64,000 nt of DNA from Blastobasis lacticolella (GCA_905147135.1 LR990044.1:8560122-8624121), one strand, 5' to 3'; positions 55,301 to 62,333 are shown, counted from the stretch's first letter. Numbers and translations are program-made. The notes: a model not told the origin generated them from the letters alone.

Positions 55301-57786
55301 CTGCTACCAGGGGAACCTAACCAGATTGGATCATGGTTAACATTCAGTCGCCAGAATGCACCTGTAGGTTTCATCACGATGTTTTCCCTCACCGTCGAGA
55401 GCTAAGGTTAGTACTAATGTACAAAATTCAGAAAACAGTCTTTGGTACATGGCCGCAGTTCGAGCCCTGTTTTTTCACTTACGTGTGGGATACCGTAATC
55501 ACTTGGTCACCGACGCTCCAAAAAGTGTAAAGTATCTACAAAGCTGCGAATAATATCTACACATCGGCTAGTTTCGGCTACATATTAACTCTAACGAGAC
55601 CGTGCTCCAAAACCGAACAAGCCCATGTGCAATATTTACCGCTGACATCTGTATAACATTTCTCATTTAGAAGACGCTATGCAATCAAGACACGCTGCAA
55701 CAGGTTATGGAGTCTGTCTCTCGTTATATTTAGTGCTCATTATATATGGAAATAAGTGTGATGTCTGACTAGACATATGGCCCTTCAATGGCACACTTAA
55801 ACACCACTCTGCTGCAGGGATAGCTGGTAAGCTGCAATAAAGCGGTCATAAGCCTTTCCAAGAACCCTTGTCTAGCTGCAAGTAGGGTTGTCATCTCAAA
55901 ATTTTTAATTCTTCCCTTCAAATAGAGATAGACGTGTGAAAAAGACTGTGGAAAGACTGAGCAATTATGAAAAAAAAAGAATCGTGAATTTAGTTATTTC
56001 ATAAATATTAAATTATAGAAGAGAAGAAAACGAACATGTAGGTAGCTGAAGGTTAATTAGTGCAACGGAACTTTGTTAGCAACTGAACCCATTAAATCGA
56101 TGATACGGAATCGCAAAAGTAGCAATTTCAATAATTGAAATCAGAGAATTGTTGGCAACAGCGTTACGTAATAAACTTAAAGGTTATTGATCACCGCCGC
56201 CCGTGGACAACACCCGGGGAGTCTTGATACTTTACATTTCTAGTGTTTTACTATAAAGGTATCTAATAAAATGTCAGAAAGTCCGGACAAATCCGGACGG
56301 TTGGTAACCCCAGCAGGTCTTGGGCTGCGCACAAGCAGTTATTAAACACTCGCCACAGTGACCACAACAATGGTGCTTACATGGAACATAGCAATTTGTG
56401 GTGCTTAAGATGCGTGCGTGATGGGAACGCGTGTTTGTTGGCGAAACATGGATGTTGTTGGAGAACGATCAGTGTTCTAGTGATCGCGGTTGAAGTGATT
56501 GTGATGGACAATTTTTGAGAAATTGTTAAAGTTAGGATGCGTCCGAAATGCTCATCCGCCGCGAGCTGGGTCCTAATTCTCGGGCTATAATATGCGCCAT
56601 ATATTTTCATTTAATAATAACATTGAAATGTCTATCGCAGCAAAAAAATATTTTCTCAACTGAGCGGGCGCGGTGAATTTCATTCGAGGCGCGTTCGCGA
56701 GATTTGGACGCTCTTTAAACGTTTTTTGTTCGTTTTTAATATCATCATAGCGTGGTAAAAAGTTACGACGAAACCCAACAAAAATCTAAATGGCGTTCAA
56801 AGTATTGCGTAAAAAAATTATTTTTTTGTATTTTAATTTACTTTTTAACTTTTTCTACATTGAAAATATATAATGGAAAATATTTTGGCAAATCTTACAG
56901 TAATAGTTTTACCATTGACTGATAGTGTCGGGCACACAGTGAGCGGCCCAGGTAAACTGAACACATTTTATGATTGAAAAATCTTATTGTAAATGGTGTT
57001 ACGGGTGTCTATGGACGGCGGTGATCACTTTCCATCAGATGACCCTGTTGATCCTTGCTCTTTAATAAAAACTAGCCGTCCCCAGCGGCTTTCACCCACG
57101 CACTGACGGATCTCTGTAAACATTCAACTTTCCCCGAGGAACCCTATTATTTTCCCGCGATAAAAAGTAGCCTATATTACTCGAGAATAACGAAGCTTCC
57201 TATTACTAAAAGCATTTATAAATCGGTCCTGTAGTTTTTGCGTTTAGTCATCACAAATAAAAATACAAATCTTTATAATATTATAAGAATTAGAATATTT
57301 ATGGCCACGGACACCACGGCACCCAGAAGAGGAGAGGACGACCTAGAAAAACATTTACTGATCAGATCAGAAATGTTCTCAAAAAAGCTGGGGTCCGAAG
57401 TGAGTTGAAAAGAGTTATGGATATATACGAGGCTAGGGAGTTGTGTCAGGCACAGCAAAGTGGTGGTCCATAGCCTCTGGCTACCCCACCTGTGGGACAC
57501 AGACGTGAGCTTTATGAATGTATGTATGAAAAACACCACGACACGACAAACAAAGTGAAAAATAATAATCCAAAAACTAAGAAAACAAAAACATTGTCTT
57601 ACGTAGGTAAGTAATGTCGCGGTGGCCAGTGCAAAAGGATCCCACTCAGCTAGATTAGTATAGATAAAATTGTGATACTCACTGGGAACTTCCCGAGGGC
57701 CTGCGCGGGTGCGGGGGCGGGGGCGCCGGGCAGCGTCGCCTCGGGCGCCGGCGGCATCCTGTACGGCGGGCCGCTCGAGCAGGCAC
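22180..57786 (-). CDS. SAM-domain, coiled-coil scaffold-like protein (13 visible exons)
   Basis: Thirteen exons with GT-AG borders join without a frame break into 981 codons plus stop; the first begins inside a split codon, so the start is further upstream. Order: Pro/Ala-rich (57.7 kb), basic IEREVILSSGDKSSK (52.1 kb), TYHTLKDMISSRFK within a polar region (40 kb), Gln-rich (39.8 kb), long Ser/Arg-rich disordered exon (38 kb), NVDSGRGSVAYSSGRRP (32 kb), ENEWADLVECELRQILEP with a Pro-rich end (31 kb), basic (30 kb), RAIRRQLRGLENMYAEVLQL helix (25.9 kb), basic Ser-rich (25.4 kb), coiled coil KRFQRLESHVVTLARSV (24.4 kb), and a SAM domain split over the last two exons. SAM domains mediate protein oligomerisation, so an intracellular scaffold is likely. 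I do not recognise the orthologue. Internal CpG-rich patches may be alternative promoters. Confidence 0.88.
22676..22820 (-). CDS. SAM gene exon, first half of SAM domain
   Basis: Acceptor GTCCACAG, donor GTTGGT (a weaker but usable consensus). Encodes SQQYIRSGQPRHLDPYSFSN, then VKRLTKFFGDEPPLMRLFLK and KLGYE, helices 1-2 of a SAM fold. Confidence 0.9.
22821..24316. other. SAM gene intron with GC-rich patch and hairpin
   Basis: No exon seen. A CG-rich patch (23040-23380) includes a strong hairpin at 23141-23169. CR1-like fragments lie near 23860-23965 (plus) and 24090-24260 (minus). Confidence 0.5.
23141..23169. other. 13-bp perfect hairpin, 3-nt loop
   Basis: CATAGCCTCCTTC (23141-23153) pairs perfectly with GAAGGAGGCTATG (23157-23169) across ATC. 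It lies in a CpG-rich intronic patch. Confidence 0.85.
24317..24471 (-). CDS. SAM gene exon (coiled coil)
   Basis: Acceptor CCCCCAG, donor GTGAGT. Encodes GINKRFQRLESHVVTLARSV, AHLSSEMRTQHLVMQEMDN and IRAEIAALRHMYK, with heptad-like hydrophobic spacing. Confidence 0.9.
24556..24815 (+). mobile_element. Interspersed repeat, fullest copy
   Basis: Core words CAGTCCACTGCAGGACTTAG, GGGGAGGTTATTGCCATAAT, CGCTTGGCAGGCGGGTTGG and TGGTGCTATTCTACTCTGC. Other copies are at 17945-18350 (reverse), 30128-30395 and 63790-63866. Probably a LINE 3' end; class not assigned. Confidence 0.65.
25263..25375 (+). mobile_element. LINE 3' end with ATGT-repeat tail
   Basis: AGGCTAGGGAGTTGTGTCA to GCGTGAGTTTTATG and an ATGT repeat; the same end as 57298-57535. 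It sits directly beside an exon donor at 25379. Confidence 0.6.
25380..25500 (-). CDS. SAM gene exon (Ser/basic)
   Basis: Acceptor CTGGACCAG, donor GTAAAA. Encodes LSSKRRYGSMSSLPSSSVSS then RPVRDKRRSSNDQRKKHDLK; likely phosphorylated linker. Confidence 0.87.
25773..25989 (-). CDS. SAM gene exon (helical)
   Basis: Acceptor CTCCCAACAG, donor GTAAGT. Encodes FGLDTTDMTSTTTRSLDLSS, then DARAIRRQLRGLENMYAEVL, a probable helix. Confidence 0.9.
27056..27306. mobile_element. 251-bp TA-flanked MITE, copy 1
   Basis: The ends GAGCTCGTCTAGTCTAAAAT and the inverted ATTTTAGATTAGACGAGCTC extend into GACGCGCCCCA/TGGGGCGCGTC. TA lies at each border (27054-55, 27307-08), as for Tc1/mariner-type elements. Confidence 0.85.
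27548..27635. repeat. CA/GT microsatellite
   Basis: An interrupted CA repeat of about 85 bp. Confidence 0.9.
29115..29365. mobile_element. 251-bp TA-flanked MITE, copy 2
   Basis: Same orientation and length as 27056-27306 with only a handful of differences; TA at 29113-14 and 29366-67. Confidence 0.85.
29956..30071 (-). CDS. SAM gene exon (basic)
   Basis: Acceptor TCTCCCCCAG, donor GTGAGT. Encodes LPGRSSEYPEERRRGRESPR then WHAHKKHSSKRDHHYKKH; very basic and His-rich. Confidence 0.87.
30128..30395 (+). mobile_element. Interspersed repeat (24.6-kb family)
   Basis: Nearly the same sequence as 24556-24815, lying 60 bp upstream (in transcript sense) of a SAM-gene exon. It is followed by a short inverted piece of itself. 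Confidence 0.65.
30690..30870 (+). mobile_element. CR1-like LINE 3' end
   Basis: WNELTAAVFPLDYDMGSFKSYI-like coding end followed by TGATGTCCATAGGTGGCGGT; parallels 50788-51445. Confidence 0.6.
31209..31392 (-). CDS. SAM gene exon (Pro-rich end)
   Basis: Acceptor CTCTGCAG, donor GTGCGT. Encodes SNVQSSSAENEWADLVECEL, RQILEPKLAGVRLDSS and SVTPPLPPLSPSS, a possible SH3 ligand. Confidence 0.88.
31592..31865 (-). mobile_element. RTE-like LINE 3' end
   Basis: Opens on the plus strand with a CAT repeat and CAGCCTATCTAGTCCACTGC, then TGGACATAGGCCTCC; the minus strand encodes LKWQWAGLICRRTD. This is the well-known RTE tail of Lepidoptera. It ends within about 30 bp of an exon donor. Confidence 0.75.
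31889..32065 (-). CDS. SAM gene exon (58 codons)
   Basis: Acceptor TTACTCCAG, donor GTGAGA. Encodes YDKNGGQSSNVDSGRGSVAY ... PGTSQQTAVP. Phases 1 and 1 link it to both neighbours, which rules out the longer 177-codon frame overlapping it. An RTE-like insertion begins about 30 bp past the donor. Confidence 0.85.
32529..32864. mobile_element. 336-bp element with 71-bp perfect TIRs
   Basis: Arms 32529-32599 and 32794-32864 are perfect inverted repeats. Each contains the 18-bp perfect palindrome CGAACTTCGCGAAGTTCG and the inner end motif GAGTCGCTTCATTCGAAG. Its interior (about 32600-32745) recurs reversed at 37530-37655. It abuts the 49-bp repeat at 32861. Confidence 0.85.
33090..33230. other. 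GC-rich patch, unassigned
   Basis: About 140 bp of CG-rich sequence in an AT-rich setting, open in two minus frames (one ends KDQHIAFSPDIISG...). It might be a DIRS-element remnant or an exon; no splice sites convinced me. Confidence 0.25.
34250..35420 (-). pseudogene. Decayed DIRS-like retroelement: RT and RNase H remnants
   Basis: The minus strand carries, in order: DGLEVPF (about 35330-35360), NKFIPTTY...HFK (about 35020-35080), APRGFSKVTTKVFTLLRSQG and SVLYLDDIICIG (34800-34910), then after a gap RTDWGTVYGDDWVNGCW (34270-34330). The first four match the DIRS/tyrosine-recombinase-class RT pattern (NKFI...HFK, APR.F.K, YLDDI) and the last matches its RNase H (TDASLTGWGA-type). Stops and frame changes separate them, so it is dead. 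No tyrosine recombinase or methyltransferase domain was found. Confidence 0.65.
35400..36140. other. GC/CpG-rich patches upstream of the DIRS-like remnant
   Basis: 35430-35570, 35760-35850 and 36020-36130 are far richer in CG than the surroundings. Short ORFs exist in several frames but none is convincing. These may be the gag-like N-terminal region of the decayed element (a basic, Pro-rich minus frame precedes DGLEVPF) or an internal promoter of the SAM gene. Confidence 0.35.
36317..36388 (-). tRNA. tRNA-Glu (CTC)
   Basis: 72 nt. Acceptor stem TCCGATA/TATCGGA with discriminator A; D arm with TGGTCTAGTGGCTAGGAT; anticodon arm CCTGGCTCTCACCCAGG giving CTC; T arm CTCGGGTTCAATTCCCGG. A complete cloverleaf with no mismatch in the acceptor. 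It sits in an intron of the SAM gene on the same strand. Confidence 0.96.
36614..36883. repeat. 90-bp tandem repeat, three units
   Basis: Units start at 36614, 36704 and 36794 (GCACATTGCCTTCGTGA). Each holds two mini-hairpins, TGGTtcacgACCA and TTGGTtctcgACCAA. Degenerate partial units follow to about 36960 and again at 37059-37265. Confidence 0.93.
37059..37270. repeat. Degenerate copies of the 90-bp repeat
   Basis: CATATTGCCTTCGTGATGAT, CGTGTTGATTCTCGACCAAC and GTTGACTCACGGCCAACCCC recur with substitutions, separated by AT-rich sequence. Confidence 0.75.
37935..38562 (-). CDS. SAM gene exon (long, disordered)
   Basis: Acceptor TTTATTCCAG before 38562. Encodes FDNSYSRSDLRSPQQLEREI, HENIYRRTPDIKEE and KKGAGSGASS. 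The donor is uncertain: GTATCA at 37934 is preferred, but GTAATA about 45 bp further on and an earlier GTGCTG would keep the same phase 1. The frame stays open to 37855. Confidence 0.8.
38600..39600. other. SAM gene intron, no recognisable feature
   Basis: AT-rich sequence. I see no exon, RNA gene or clear repeat here. Confidence 0.5.
39712..39943 (-). CDS. SAM gene exon (Gln-rich)
   Basis: Acceptor TTTACAG, donor GTGAGA; one base completes a split codon, then 77 codons: QMMQQQIMQQHAMLNQQARS ... SLKTGPQSQ. Confidence 0.88.
40032..40564 (-). CDS. SAM gene exon (178 codons)
   Basis: Acceptor TTCACAG before 40564 (weak pyrimidine tract; an alternative AG lies 6 bp inside), donor GTGAGA at 40031, phase 0 to 2. 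Encodes HQAGTSAEFRQYHDQ..., SQMITVTVETGK and KTYHTLKDMISSRFKSKD, then a Glu/Pro/Arg-rich tail. The TYHTLKDMISSRFK segment looks like a conserved short motif. Confidence 0.88.
41160..41400 (-). promoter_or_regulatory. CpG-rich patch, candidate internal promoter of the SAM gene
   Basis: About 190 bp rich in CG (GTGCGCGCGTGCCTGGCC and neighbours), about 600 bp upstream of a 533-bp coding exon on the minus strand. A 76-codon minus ORF crosses it. It could be an alternative first exon; no clear donor was found. Confidence 0.35.
42899..43242 (-). mobile_element. tRNA-derived SINE copy 2 (fullest)
   Basis: The minus strand begins GAGCGCCGGTAGCTTAGTGG with box A- and box B-like motifs (box B at GGGTTCAAA). 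The body matches the other copies through CGTTAATG at the end. Confidence 0.75.
43982..44065 (-). tRNA. tRNA-like gene with oversized anticodon loop, copy 1
   Basis: 84 nt. Perfect 7-bp acceptor GACTCGT/ACGAGTC; D arm GCTC...GAGC; anticodon stem CCGAT/ATCGG; T arm GGAGG/CCTTC with TTCAAAT. Box A TAGCTCAGTAGG and box B GGTTCAAATCC are good. The anticodon loop is 17 nt, so either a 10-nt intron is present or it is not a decoding tRNA; I cannot assign the anticodon. A T-run follows the 3' end. Confidence 0.75.
44105..44115. promoter_or_regulatory. CRE-like box upstream of tRNA-like copy 1
   Basis: AATGACGTCAT with palindromic TGACGTCA 42 bp upstream of the tRNA-like 5' end. Confidence 0.5.
45284..45513 (+). 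mobile_element. tRNA-derived SINE copy 3 (5'-truncated)
   Basis: Begins in the body at GTTCTTACAGTGAGGGAAAA and ends ACATTAACGCCC; the tRNA head is missing. Confidence 0.7.
45814..45897 (-). tRNA. tRNA-like gene with oversized anticodon loop, copy 2
   Basis: Identical to 43982-44065 except one base inside the loop; all stems are preserved. It is followed by a run of eight T on its own strand, a Pol III terminator. The flanks differ, so it is not a simple recent tandem duplication. Confidence 0.75.
45937..45947. promoter_or_regulatory. CRE-like box upstream of tRNA-like copy 2
   Basis: AATGACGTCAT, again 42 bp upstream, although the sequence between is only loosely similar. Confidence 0.5.
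47255..48848. mobile_element. 1.6-kb TIR element, Ginger-like ends
   Basis: The ends TGTCGCAGCCATCTGGTTAA and its inverted match at 48829-48848 extend about 35 bp; 4-bp duplication TACA at 47251-47254 and 48849-48852. TGTCG...CGACA ends with 4-bp duplications fit Ginger transposons as known from the literature. Only short ORFs (47666-47884, 48306-48575) are inside; neither looks like a transposase. Non-autonomous. Confidence 0.75.
50788..51445 (-). mobile_element. CR1-like LINE, 3'-terminal 0.66 kb
   Basis: The minus strand encodes the RT C-terminal domain, about 170 residues: KLGVLNRSKRYFTPGQRLLL, YKAQVRPHMEYCSHLWAG, SVQRRAVRIVDDP, SLCVFYRLYNGECSEELFDL and MWNELPATVFP, then a 3' UTR ending in GCCCGCTTGCCTGTTTGTCT and a T/A run. 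It is the reference for the many short tails in the window. Confidence 0.85.
51810..52006 (+). mobile_element. Helitron-like short element
   Basis: ACTAATATTATAAATGCGAA start and GCGGGCGGGCAGCTAG end, as in lepidopteran non-autonomous Helitrons; it lies 70 bp from a SAM-gene exon. Related fragments are near 28860-28995, 57070-57285, 62145-62300 and 62785-62960. Confidence 0.6.
52076..52213 (-). CDS. SAM gene exon (46 codons)
   Basis: Acceptor CTCTTTACAG, donor GTAGGT, phase 0 at both ends. Encodes IEREVILSSGDKSSKVPALE ... PPKALSAWTHAE. Confidence 0.85.
52893..52998 (-). mobile_element. CR1-like 3' UTR fragment
   Basis: ACCACTAAAGTGGCAAACAA ... GTCACCGCTGCCTATGGAT ... GGGGCATCACCCG.GCGTTGC; shared with 13690-13790 and 18568-18720. 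Confidence 0.6.
53600..53690. other. Small CpG-rich patch, open on both strands
   Basis: CTAAGGCCGCGGCTGCCCGCG with the word ACGTCGGTCGCGGGCA on the minus strand, resembling ACGTCGGTCGCAGCAC at 41185. It may be a promoter or first exon; no splice support. Confidence 0.25.
55182..55520 (-). mobile_element. tRNA-derived SINE copy 4
   Basis: Reverse orientation. It opens with GGCGTTAATGACCCGG and ends near CACCGACGCTCC with a degraded tRNA head. Confidence 0.72.
57070..57285 (-). mobile_element. Helitron-like fragment, reversed
   Basis: Begins ACTAGCCGTCCCCAGCGGCT and ends TATAATATTATAAG, the reverse of the 51810-52006 type. Confidence 0.5.
57298..57535 (+). mobile_element. LINE C-terminal and 3' end with ATGT tail
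   Basis: The plus strand encodes KRRGRPRKTFTDQIRNVLKK ... MDIYEARELCQAQQSGGP and a stop, a common LINE polyprotein C-terminus, then the tail shared with 25263-25375. Confidence 0.7.
57683..57786 (-). CDS. SAM gene, most 5' visible exon
   Basis: Acceptor TGTGCGCAG before 57786, donor GTGAGT at 57682. It takes two bases to finish a split codon, then ACSSGPPYRMPPAPEATLPG and an Ala/Pro run to GKFP. It is much more GC-rich than its surroundings. Two other frames are also open, but only this one is in phase with the 52-kb exon. Confidence 0.75.
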
Positions 57787-57931
57787 CTGCGCACACGCAT
57801 GTTTTATGAGACACTGCGCAAGATAATGTTCGGGATTGGTGGACGAGGTTTGGCTTTTTGGTTGGTTTTGCAATGTTTGGTAACCACATTTAAATTCGGG
57901 ATAAATTATGGTTTATGTGTAAAGAGTGTAT

Positions 57932-58250
57932 GTGGCCTAATAGGTAGGCCGACTAGTAAGCGAGAGGTACCGAGTTCAATCCCGACTGCAAGCCATGTAC
58001 AGACTGTACATTAGTCGAACACTAACTGATGGTCTTATGGTGAGGGAAAACATCGTGAACCTTCAAATTCAGGCGGTTGAATTTGTAAACATTATCCAAA
58101 GTCAGGTTGCTTGCTAAAAGGGTCACGGAGGTGAGACGGTAGTCGCTCTACTGTAATTACACAATCTACCAAATCCAGGATTATGGTCAAGGCCCCCCTG
58201 GCCCTTGCGTGCGAGAGCACATCCAGGATATTGACACCAGGGTGAGATGA
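57932..58250 (+). mobile_element. tRNA-derived SINE copy 5
   Basis: Degraded head with GAGTTCAATCCCGAC, then the shared body (GTGAGGGAAAACATCGTGA, ATCCAGGAT, ATTGACACC end). Confidence 0.72.
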
Positions 58251-58613
58251 CTGCGCAAGACAGCATTCGGGATTGAAGATGGACGAGGTTCTTTTTGAGG
58301 GGTTATTTTAGCAGTTTTCCCGCGGGAATCACATTGAATTTCGGGATAAATTATAGCCTATTTTCTGCCTCGGGCTCCGGCCGCATCCTATGCGGCACTT
58401 CGCGCAGGCAGGCACCTGCTGCCTGCATTTAATATTTCAAACCTTAAATCCAGTTTAACTGTTAACTTTATATTTTAAAGAAAATCTGACAAACCTCAGA
58501 CAGGTTTCTATATCGCGTTTACAAAATTACATTGGCATACTTGCTTAGTATTAAAATGATGATAAAGCTTCGTTTGTATGGACCACGCCAGCTTTCGGTA
58601 ATCGATCTATCTA

Positions 58614-59003
58614 TGTCGCAGCCGGATAGTTAAATTAGCCGGTTAATTAAATGGCTAGCTTTTTAAGCAATTATTTAATTGAATATTTGCCAAATTCATG
58701 AACTTTGAAAGTTACGTCTAACGAACGATATTGCCCCGAGTTTACGGAGCTCCTCCATGCATTGTCACAACATTAACCTAACCCAACCGAATTAAAACCT
58801 AATGCAAACTATTATTATTGTTTGAGATTATTGTGATTAAGTTAGCATTGTGACAATATTTGGAGGAGCTCCGTAAGCTCGGGTAAATTTTTTCTTTAAA
58901 CATTACTTTAAAAATTCTTGAAATTGGCAAATTTTCAATTAAATAATAGCATAAGAAGCTAGCCGTTTCATTAACTGGCTAATTTAACCATCCGGCTGCG
59001 ACA
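58614..59003. mobile_element. 390-bp MITE, Ginger-like ends
   Basis: TGTCGCAGCCGGATAGTTAA and its inverted partner GGCTGCGACA form long TIRs; 4-bp duplication TCTA at 58610-58613 and 59004-59007. A second nested inverted pair (CGAGTTTACGGAGCTCCTCC and its complement) gives a long hairpin. Same family as 47255-48848. Confidence 0.82.
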
Positions 59004-59480
59004 TCTATATGACAATGCGAAGTGCTTCATGCGAGTACGCACGCACCAGCTGCAGGATGATATGAAATACGATATTTTAATTTTAATCTGCACTTAAATC
59101 CGCATATTAAAATTTATATTATTATCTATAGAATGGATTGTGAGAGTTTGCTGCCGGATACACTCTGGCTAATAAGATTTAAAAAAATTATGGCCGGATG
59201 TTTGCGGCAGGTGAGTTAAGTTTGCTTCAATACTGATCTTGAATTTCATTCCTGCTTAATCAGTGTTTGGGTACGATATTCTTCGTTAACTAGGTAGTGT
59301 GATATTGTCATTCATTAGCCAATACATTGTTTTTAATGGGATTCCATGACTTAAAGAATATCAGCAGAAAAGCAGAAGAGCTTTTTATGTAAAAGCAGAA
59401 GGGTGAGCAGCGCAGCTTAACATTACTAAATCCGAAAGTTCAAAAGTTAATAATGAAATTAGTAAAACAATGATTAAGGC

Positions 59481-59520
59481 GTGTATCGACATCGCCAGCT
59501 GCATTGCGATGTCGATACAC
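59481..59520. other. 15-bp perfect hairpin
   Basis: GTGTATCGACATCGC (59481-59495) pairs with GCGATGTCGATACAC (59506-59520) over a 10-nt loop. AAGG/CCTT extends the stem past a bulge. Confidence 0.85.
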
Positions 59521-60352
59521 CCTTTTAGAATCGGTATATTGTCCACCTGATGGAAAATGACCGTCACGGTCCTCCAAGATATTTGCAACCTATACCAAAG
59601 GGAGTGGATGACCGATGACGACCTGTGCCGACCCCAAATGAATGGGATAGGGGCAGCAAATGATTAAGAATAAGGGGAGTCGAGTGCCGAATATTTTTTA
59701 CCTTTGACCATGACAACAGTAAGGTGATCGAAACGTCACAGGATAAAATGATAAATAATAAACCGAAATTAATCCGTTCAAGTTTTTATTCGGTATTACT
59801 TACTCGTCAAATTTAACATGGAATTATTTACCGGAATTACGTACAATTTATACTTCCATTAAGACATTTATTAAACGCGTACATATACCACCAACAGAAT
59901 AGTTGTACCGACTGTGGTTTTTATTCAACTTCAGATGCGCCTCCAATTTCTTTGTCGTAGCTAGTGATTTTTGTTCGTTGCCTAATGACGTTTAAATGGC
60001 CTGTAATTTCCGTTTTAATGTGTCGAAATAAATGCTCTTTCTAAAAATTTGGAAATACATTGCACTCTCGCATTACCTAGTAAGTCTTATAATTATCTAA
60101 TCTAACGTTGGGACCGTGGGGCCCTGGGGCGAGAAAGTTCTCTACAGAACTTTCAAAAAAATTAAATGACACCACTAGTGACCGAAGAGCTGGCTCGCTA
60201 TTTATTTATTTATACTTCATGCACAAACAGCAGCTATGTGTCCTTAATAAATAATTATTCTAATCCGATAAATATTGATGAGAGTGAGGACGCCTCTTCA
60301 ATGCTTTAGTATTTTTTATTTTTAGTACCTAATTAAAATTTTGCAATCCCGA

Positions 60353-60432
60353 CCCGTGGTACAGTAGCGGTTTTCAACTGGTTGTATCATGGACATATAA
60401 TATGTCCATGGTTCCACTAGTTGTACCACGGG
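60353..60432. mobile_element. 80-bp hairpin with CCCGTGGTACA ends
   Basis: 11-bp perfect terminal inverted repeats and a central ATGGACATA/TATGTCCAT stem; probably a tiny MITE. Confidence 0.5.
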
Positions 60433-61129
60433 ATATTGACGAAAACACGAATAAATAGGTACTTTTTATCAAAGACAACAGGGGCTAGTTGGTGGCTATT
60501 TTCAATCAGGCAATATTTAGCCCAGCTTGGATCAAATTCCTAAACGCGTTTAAGAATTACGTTTAACGTTTTTTGTATACAGTTTTATATTAAAGTATAT
60601 TTTTATTTATATATAATATATATTTTTTTATTTTAGTAACATTTGAGAATTTAGTGCAAACCGCCCTAAATTTATATTATGGATGGCGCAAACGATCTAT
60701 TAGATACGATTGGCAATTAGTTATTTTTGCCGCTTACAACCTCTTTTTTTCTATTTATTTTACGCGGCAAAAATCTATTTACGGATATCATATAATCATA
60801 ACGGGGAAAATTATGTGGGACTCGCATGTCATTGAAAGTGACAATCCTACCCACTAAAACCACCACGTTGCCCCTCATATTCTCTTTCTCAACAAGACCA
60901 CAGGACCGGACGTACAATTGCAATTGGACGGAAATTGACAACCGTAATCCCTTAAATAGTTTGCACATTGCACAACAAACTAAAACGAATTCAACACAAA
61001 ACTTACTCGTAGATTTAACACGAAAATAAGCATCACAAACAAGTAACCATTCTACCAAACTTCCTTCTCATTGTACAAAGAAATACCACTCAAAATAATT
61101 TGGGTTATTATGAAATAATGTCTATTTAT

Positions 61130-61260
61130 TGATCACCGTCGAGAATGGCGACGCGAATTGGCGCAATCATGTGAATAAGGCGCAAGATGGCACCGCGGTA
61201 CTGCGGAAACGGGCGTACCGGCAGTGTCGGGGCCGCGTGGTCTAAGTTATGGGCTCAATG
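61130..61260. other. GC-rich patch, unassigned
   Basis: About 130 bp rich in CG between AT-rich flanks, with no convincing ORF. It might be a promoter or 5' exon of the upstream part of the SAM gene. Confidence 0.25.
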
Positions 61261-61522
61261 ATGCATCTCAGATTATATTCAAGACCACCTAACCTTACCT
61301 AGGTATTACTACTACTCGTTATTGCCTCCTCCGCTCGCTGAAGCTCTTCTTCAGTTTATCTAAGGTTGTGAGATAAGGTCGCCTTTGTTTTGTAAGCATT
61401 TTCTTTATTAATCAAGTATGTATTTTTTTATGTTATACGGCAGACAAACAGGCAAGCGGGCCACTTGATGGAAACTGGTCACCAGGGCAAGGGTTTATGT
61501 TGTTTCATAAAGAGTTTACATA

Positions 61523-61664
61523 CATACCTAACTCGAATTGAATGTCGCCATCTTTAAGCAATAGGATGGAGTCAATCGCAATAAGGCAGCTCCGCTGCGA
61601 TTGGTAGAGATTGCTTTGCTTTTGCTTATCGCTTAAAGATGGCGACGTTTAATTCGAGGTATGC
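61523..61664. mobile_element. 142-bp MITE
   Basis: About 33-bp imperfect TIRs (CTCGAATTGAATGTCGCCAT and the inverted ATGGCGACGTTTAATTCGAG) around a short core. Confidence 0.65.
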
Positions 61665-62144
61665 GGTCGCACCCCTCTTATATATTGTTTCAGATAGGTA
61701 GTGCTGCTGAATAGGTCTGCTGTTTTTTAAACCATGCAACGTATTTCTGACATACATACACTCTTACTTTCGCATCCTACGGCTAAGCAGAGGCTATCGA
61801 ATGCCACATATCATCCCGACACTTCTCATAGCCTAATCCATATTTATAAATTATCTCATTCTTTAATATCTATTAACGCGTAAATGTTTGAAATGCCATT
61901 TTTGATTCGGACTTCTCAATAAAACTATGCCGGATAGGTCTCTTTATAATCCTAATAGTTCAAGAGGGATGTACATGCAATAAAATCATATAATTTCTAA
62001 CCTGATCAACCGAAATGCTTTCCGTATTCCGAAAGAGCTGAAAGTGTCATAGACCAAAATATTCCATGGGTCGAAGTAATAAGTACCTACGAATTTAGGA
62101 TAAAAGTTTGTGTAGATTTGATTATTATAATAATCTATCCAACT

Positions 62145-62300
62145 AGCCCGCGGCTCTGCCCGCGTAGACTAAAAAGTAGCCTATTTCTATCGCCAGTTGC
62201 TAAACTATCTCCTTACCGAATTTAATTAATATCGGTGCAGAGGTTTATCCGTTAAAACGTAACAGACAGACAATTATTTCGAATTTAAATGTAATTATTA
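62145..62300 (-). mobile_element. Helitron-like fragment, reversed
   Basis: Opens AACTAGCCCGCGGCTCTGCC and continues with the AAAAGTAGCCTATTTCTAT family segment. Confidence 0.5.
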
Positions 62301-62333
62301 TCTAGAGATATGGGTGAAACTAACATCAAAGTG

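Larger units (their letters stand above)
52214..57682. other. SAM gene intron
   Basis: Apart from the repeats listed and a small CpG-rich patch near 53625-53665, nothing recognisable; no exon supported. Confidence 0.5.

Noticed and set aside
57273..57800. 175-codon minus ORF
   Set aside because: It combines an off-frame reading of the Pro/Ala-rich exon with antisense LINE sequence. The alternative frame is the one in phase with the next exon.
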